Positions 61,964-64,000 of a stretch of 64,000 nucleotides of DNA are shown one piece after another. The translations under genes and the position numbers were made by a program. The notes under the pieces were generated by a model. The model worked only from the letters and a program-made list of their open reading frames with translations. It did not search any database and had not been told where the DNA came from. How positions within the stretch are numbered: position 1 is the first letter of the stretch; every line of letters starts with the position of its first letter. Source of the stretch: Taibaiella sp. KBW10 (lineage in GTDB: Bacteria > Bacteroidota > Bacteroidia > Chitinophagales > Chitinophagaceae); NCBI RefSeq assembly GCF_003852495.1, contig NZ_QAJI01000004.1, positions 4,124 through 68,123 of the forward strand, given 5' to 3'.

Positions 61964-62008
61964 GGCTCCGGTTTCTTTACATAGCTAAAGAAACCGGAGC
62001 CTTATTGT
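61964..62008 (+). terminator. Terminator of SGNH-PKD gene
   Basis: A perfect 16-bp stem GGCTCCGGTTTCTTTA / TAAAGAAACCGGAGCC with a 6-nt loop is followed by TTATTGTTT. Confidence 0.85.
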
Positions 62009-62116
62009 TTAGAACGGGGGTAACCTTACCTTAGGAAATCTTACAAATAAAAAACAAAATAGTGTAAGTATGTCGGAAGATGATGAGCGAACTTTGTATC
62101 CTAAACAAAATATATT

Positions 62117-62329
62117 ATGGAACATACGTTCAGATTCAAAACGAATATTAAGTGTAATGGTTGTGTGGCGACAGTACAGCCGACATTAGATGCAGAAAAA
62201 GCAATCACTTCCTGGGCAGTAGCGACAACCGAGCCGGATAAAATATTGACGGTAAACAGCGAAAGTCTTAGCGAAGAAGAGATCATCAATCTTGTTAAAC
62301 TTGCGGGCTTTAAAGCAGAATCCCTGTAA
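62117..62329 (+). CDS. Heavy-metal-associated (HMA) domain protein
   Basis: 70 residues, a lone ferredoxin-like HMA domain. The metal-binding pair is in IKCNGCVATVQPTL, Cys13 and Cys16. The usual MTCxxC Met is replaced by Ile-Lys. The end LVKLAGFKAESL matches the family. Free-standing HMA proteins carry copper(I) or another soft metal to a P-type ATPase, but none is nearby. It begins a close-packed group with a 26-codon ORF, a methyltransferase and an orphan gene. Confidence 0.85.
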   Translation: MEHTFRFKTNIKCNGCVATVQPTLDAEKAITSWAVATTEPDKILTVNSESLSEEEIINLVKLAGFKAESL

Positions 62330-62339
62330 ATTTGTACCT

Positions 62340-62420
62340 ATGCATCAGGCCCTTAATAATATCTTCAAGCCAATCAAATGGATTTTTAAAAAGCTTTTTA
62401 CCAAAAGCTGTTGTCGTTAA
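62340..62420 (+). CDS. Possible 26-residue cationic micropeptide
   Basis: ATG to TAA, encoding a short peptide beginning MHQALNNIFK and ending FTKSCCR. It starts 10 nt after the HMA stop and ends 4 nt before the methyltransferase ATG. It is rich in Lys, Ile and Phe in an amphipathic pattern and ends in Cys-Cys-Arg. The spacing looks like an operon gene, but at this length it could be chance; no homologue is known to me. Confidence 0.25.
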   Translation: MHQALNNIFKPIKWIFKKLFTKSCCR

Positions 62421-62424
62421 ACCT

Positions 62425-63108
62425 ATGTTCCCAATGGAAGCGCAAGAAAATATTCCTGAATTTACTTTAGAAGCCCTGGCCGGGCAGCTCAGAAGCCCCT
62501 CGGGTACTGCTGGTGTTTCGGTTGGACATACCATGCACGAGTCCAATATCGCAATGACGCGAAACGCCTTTACGGCATTGGGTCTTCAGGAAGGCGATCA
62601 TATACTCGAACTGGGTCATGGTAACGGGCATCATTTGAAAGAGATCTTAATGTCGATACCGGAATTGCAGTATTACGGTCTGGATATTTCAGCGCTCATG
62701 CATAAAGAAGCCACCGATTTTTGTGATGCAGTACAGCTACAGGAGCAGGTTTCTTTTGGGTTGTATGATGGGCGAACACTTCCTTTTGAGGACCACGTTT
62801 TTGATAAAATAACGACCGTCAATACGCTGTATTTCTGGGCCGATCCCCTGGCTTTGATGCAGGAACTGTACCGCGTATTAAAGCCGGGAGGCCTATGCAG
62901 TATTGCGTTTGTAGATAAAGCTTCAATGGATCAATTACCTTTTACGGAATTTGGCTTCACTAAATATGATCGTTCTCATTTTGAAGTATTGATGAGCAAT
63001 ACACCATTTATACTGAATAGAATACCGGAGTATACAGAAATGGTGCGCAACAAAATGGGACAGGAAATGACGCGGCGATATTATGTTGCCGTATTACAAA
63101 AACCATAA
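62425..63108 (+). CDS. Class I SAM-dependent methyltransferase
   Basis: 227 residues from the ATG at 62425 (an ATG three codons later is equally possible; a longer reading starts at TTG inside the HMA gene's spacer). The opening region LAGQLRSPSGTAGVSVGHTM resembles the LRxPxGxxG N-terminus of a known small-molecule methyltransferase group. Motif I is ILELGHGNGHHL at residues 60-71. YYGLDISALM is motif II, then LPFEDHVFDKITTVNTLYFWADP and ELYRVLKPGGLCSIAFVD. Substrate not determinable. It is followed 2 nt later by an orphan gene. Confidence 0.85.
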   Translation: MFPMEAQENIPEFTLEALAGQLRSPSGTAGVSVGHTMHESNIAMTRNAFTALGLQEGDHILELGHGNGHHLKEILMSIPELQYYGLDISALMHKEATDFCDAVQLQEQVSFGLYDGRTLPFEDHVFDKITTVNTLYFWADPLALMQELYRVLKPGGLCSIAFVDKASMDQLPFTEFGFTKYDRSHFEVLMSNTPFILNRIPEYTEMVRNKMGQEMTRRYYVAVLQKP

Positions 63109-63110
63109 CA

Positions 63111-63371
63111 ATGAAGGCGGCATTTCTTGGGTTTGCAAAACAAGTGGAACAAAGTACCGGCTTATCATTTTTCGAAAATCCGGGAGTCGACAATTTGTGT
63201 TTTGCTACAAATCCAGAACTGCGTGCGGTGTATAAATCATACTTTACTACAGCAGATTTATGGCATTATATTTTTGCCCTGATGCCCGGGGTAAATGAAG
63301 AGCAGCTTGAGTTCGCAAGTATTCCTTTGCCTGAAAATGCCGATGCTTTTTGGTGTTTTCTGCATGAATAA
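63111..63371 (+). CDS. Small protein of unknown function
   Basis: 86 residues, no family recognised. It starts 2 nt after the methyltransferase stop, so it is co-transcribed and probably translationally coupled. It has a Phe/Trp-rich, mostly acidic composition (STGLSFFENPGVDN, TADLWHYIFALMPGVNEEQLEFA, NADAFWCFLHE) without signal peptide or membrane segment, suggesting a soluble cytoplasmic protein, perhaps a partner of the methyltransferase. That is context only. Confidence 0.7.
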   Translation: MKAAFLGFAKQVEQSTGLSFFENPGVDNLCFATNPELRAVYKSYFTTADLWHYIFALMPGVNEEQLEFASIPLPENADAFWCFLHE

Positions 63372-63392
63372 TTTGGATGTCATATTTGGAAA

Positions 63393-63464
63393 ATGAATAG
63401 AAGAAAAATGTTTACGATAGCAGGATGGTCATATATATTGTTTATGGTAAGCATAGCTTTTTGA
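63393..63464 (+). CDS. Possible 23-residue hydrophobic peptide
   Basis: ATG to TGA, reading MNRRKMFTIAGWSYILFMVS and ending IAF. Three basic residues then one hydrophobic segment is the shape of tiny membrane proteins or type I toxins. A terminator hairpin follows at once (63471). No other support. Confidence 0.25.
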   Translation: MNRRKMFTIAGWSYILFMVSIAF

Positions 63465-63470
63465 ATCACA

Positions 63471-63501
63471 AAAAGCAAGTCCGGTAAAAACTTGCTTTTG
63501 T
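63471..63501. terminator. Bidirectional terminator before cysteine synthase 3' end
   Basis: AAAAGCAAGT / ACTTGCTTTT (63471-63480 with 63490-63499), 10-bp stem, 9-nt loop, T-rich on the right and A-rich on the left. It serves the group ending at 63371 and the convergent cysK. Confidence 0.8.
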
Positions 63502-63520
63502 TTATGGTTCAAAAAGAGGT

Positions 63521-64000
63521 TTAAAATAGACCTTCGGTAGATAGATATCGTTCTCCTGTATCATAGTTGAATGTCAATACCCTGGCCTCTTTAGGCAGGC
63601 TTTCTATTTTCTGAGCAACTGCTGCCAAAGACGCACCGGTAGAAATGCCGACCAAAACACCTTCCTTTTGTGCGATGGCTCTGGCATAGGCAAATGCAGA
63701 TTCTTTGTCTATTCGGATGATCTCATCAATAAGTGCCGATTGGTATATCTGTGGAATGAAACCTGCACCAATACCTTGTATCGGATGTGGCCCCGGAGCA
63801 CCACCGCTCAACACAGGCGATAATTCGGGCTCTACAGCAATAACCTTTAATTGTGGCCATTTTTCTTTTAATACCGAGGCGATGCCGGTAATGTGCCCTC
63901 CTGTACCGACACCCGTAATGAGGTAATCAATACCTTCCGGAAAGTCGTTCAGAATTTCTACAGCAGTCGTTTTTTGATGGATGGCCACATTGGCCGGATT
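63521..64000 (-). CDS. cysK: Cysteine synthase (C-terminal part; 5' end outside window)
   Basis: 160 residues are visible; the frame runs off the right edge. The internal ATG at 63988 is not the start, since [17 protein letters not shown], typical of O-acetylserine sulfhydrylase, spans it. The PLP phosphate-binding loop [10 protein letters not shown] lies near visible residue 31, [12 protein letters not shown] near 58 (usual SPVLSGG), GIGAGFIP near 79 and the PLP-ring Ser in [11 protein letters not shown] near 121. It makes cysteine from O-acetylserine and sulphide using pyridoxal phosphate. Confidence 0.95.
   Translation of the reverse strand, partial: NPANVAIHQKTTAVEILNDFPEGIDYLITGVGTGGHITGIASVLKEKWPQLKVIAVEPELSPVLSGGAPGPHPIQGIGAGFIPQIYQSALIDEIIRIDKESAFAYARAIAQKEGVLVGISTGASLAAVAQKIESLPKEARVLTFNYDTGERYLSTEGLF

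Overview
The window reads as chromosome of a Bacteroidota bacterium, probably class Chitinophagia. The evidence is three kinds of type IX secretion (T9SS) C-terminal sorting signal, DUF4251, DUF5522 and DUF4377 proteins, a RemB/Wzi-like barrel, a YtxJ-type redox protein, a methionine synthase split into two genes, and promoters of the form TTG-N19/20-TAnnTTTG instead of sigma-70 boxes, with few purine-rich ribosome sites. The class assignment is inference. I saw no tRNA, rRNA, CRISPR array, integrase or transposase.

Layout. 1-5.2 kb: two tandem paralogous giant surface proteins with exact 198-nt internal repeats and a type-B sorting domain. 5.3-7.5 kb: a leftward cluster of three uncharacterised membrane-anchored proteins, one with a DUF1266-like region. 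7.7-13.5 kb: TerC-like transporter, Wzi/RemB-like barrel, DUF445 protein, TerB-like protein and alanine dehydrogenase, all leftward. 13.7-20.4 kb: rpoN, a putative cysteine-hydrolase lipoprotein, nadD, feoA, mannose-1-phosphate guanylyltransferase, pyrH, nth and a GyrI-like protein. 20.4-21 kb: copy A of an interspersed, highly structured intergenic repeat. 21-26 kb: the metH(N)-metH(C)-metF operon behind a SAM-I riboswitch with a visible promoter and terminator. 26.1-31.2 kb: YjdI/OsmC pair, DPP-IV, DUF502, ytxJ, rimO. 31.4-36.3 kb: ahcY, DUF4251, trmB, DUF5522, an SGNH hydrolase and a frameshifted T9SS cargo gene. 36.4-41.9 kb: small cytochrome c lipoprotein, zinc-protease-like protein, sbcDC. 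42-42.6 kb: copy B of the repeat, then two strong hairpins. 42.7-50 kb: purEK, ffh, MliC/DUF4377 lipoprotein, pirin, SRPBCC, Crp/Fnr, EVE, dapF. 50.1-61.9 kb: APC permease, gpsA, DUF3817, truA, a pRiA4b ORF-3-like protein, miaA, glycosyltransferase 2, rsmG, an EnvC-like factor, lepB and an SGNH-PKD-T9SS protein. 62.1-64 kb: a compact HMA / tiny ORF / methyltransferase / orphan run and the 3' part of a cysteine synthase.

Most genes are housekeeping. The methyl cycle is the most coherent system: MetH halves and MetF under SAM control, with AhcY 6 kb away. The items most worth following up are the repeat pair (one stem pair changes in a compensatory way between copies), the SAM-I-controlled operon, the HMA/micro-ORF/methyltransferase run, the tandem repeat adhesins, the frameshifted T9SS gene and a near-perfect 60-bp palindrome. 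I did not find a clear new defence or biosynthetic system. Start sites were moved inward where signal peptides, family N-termini or promoters argue for it; each entry says so.
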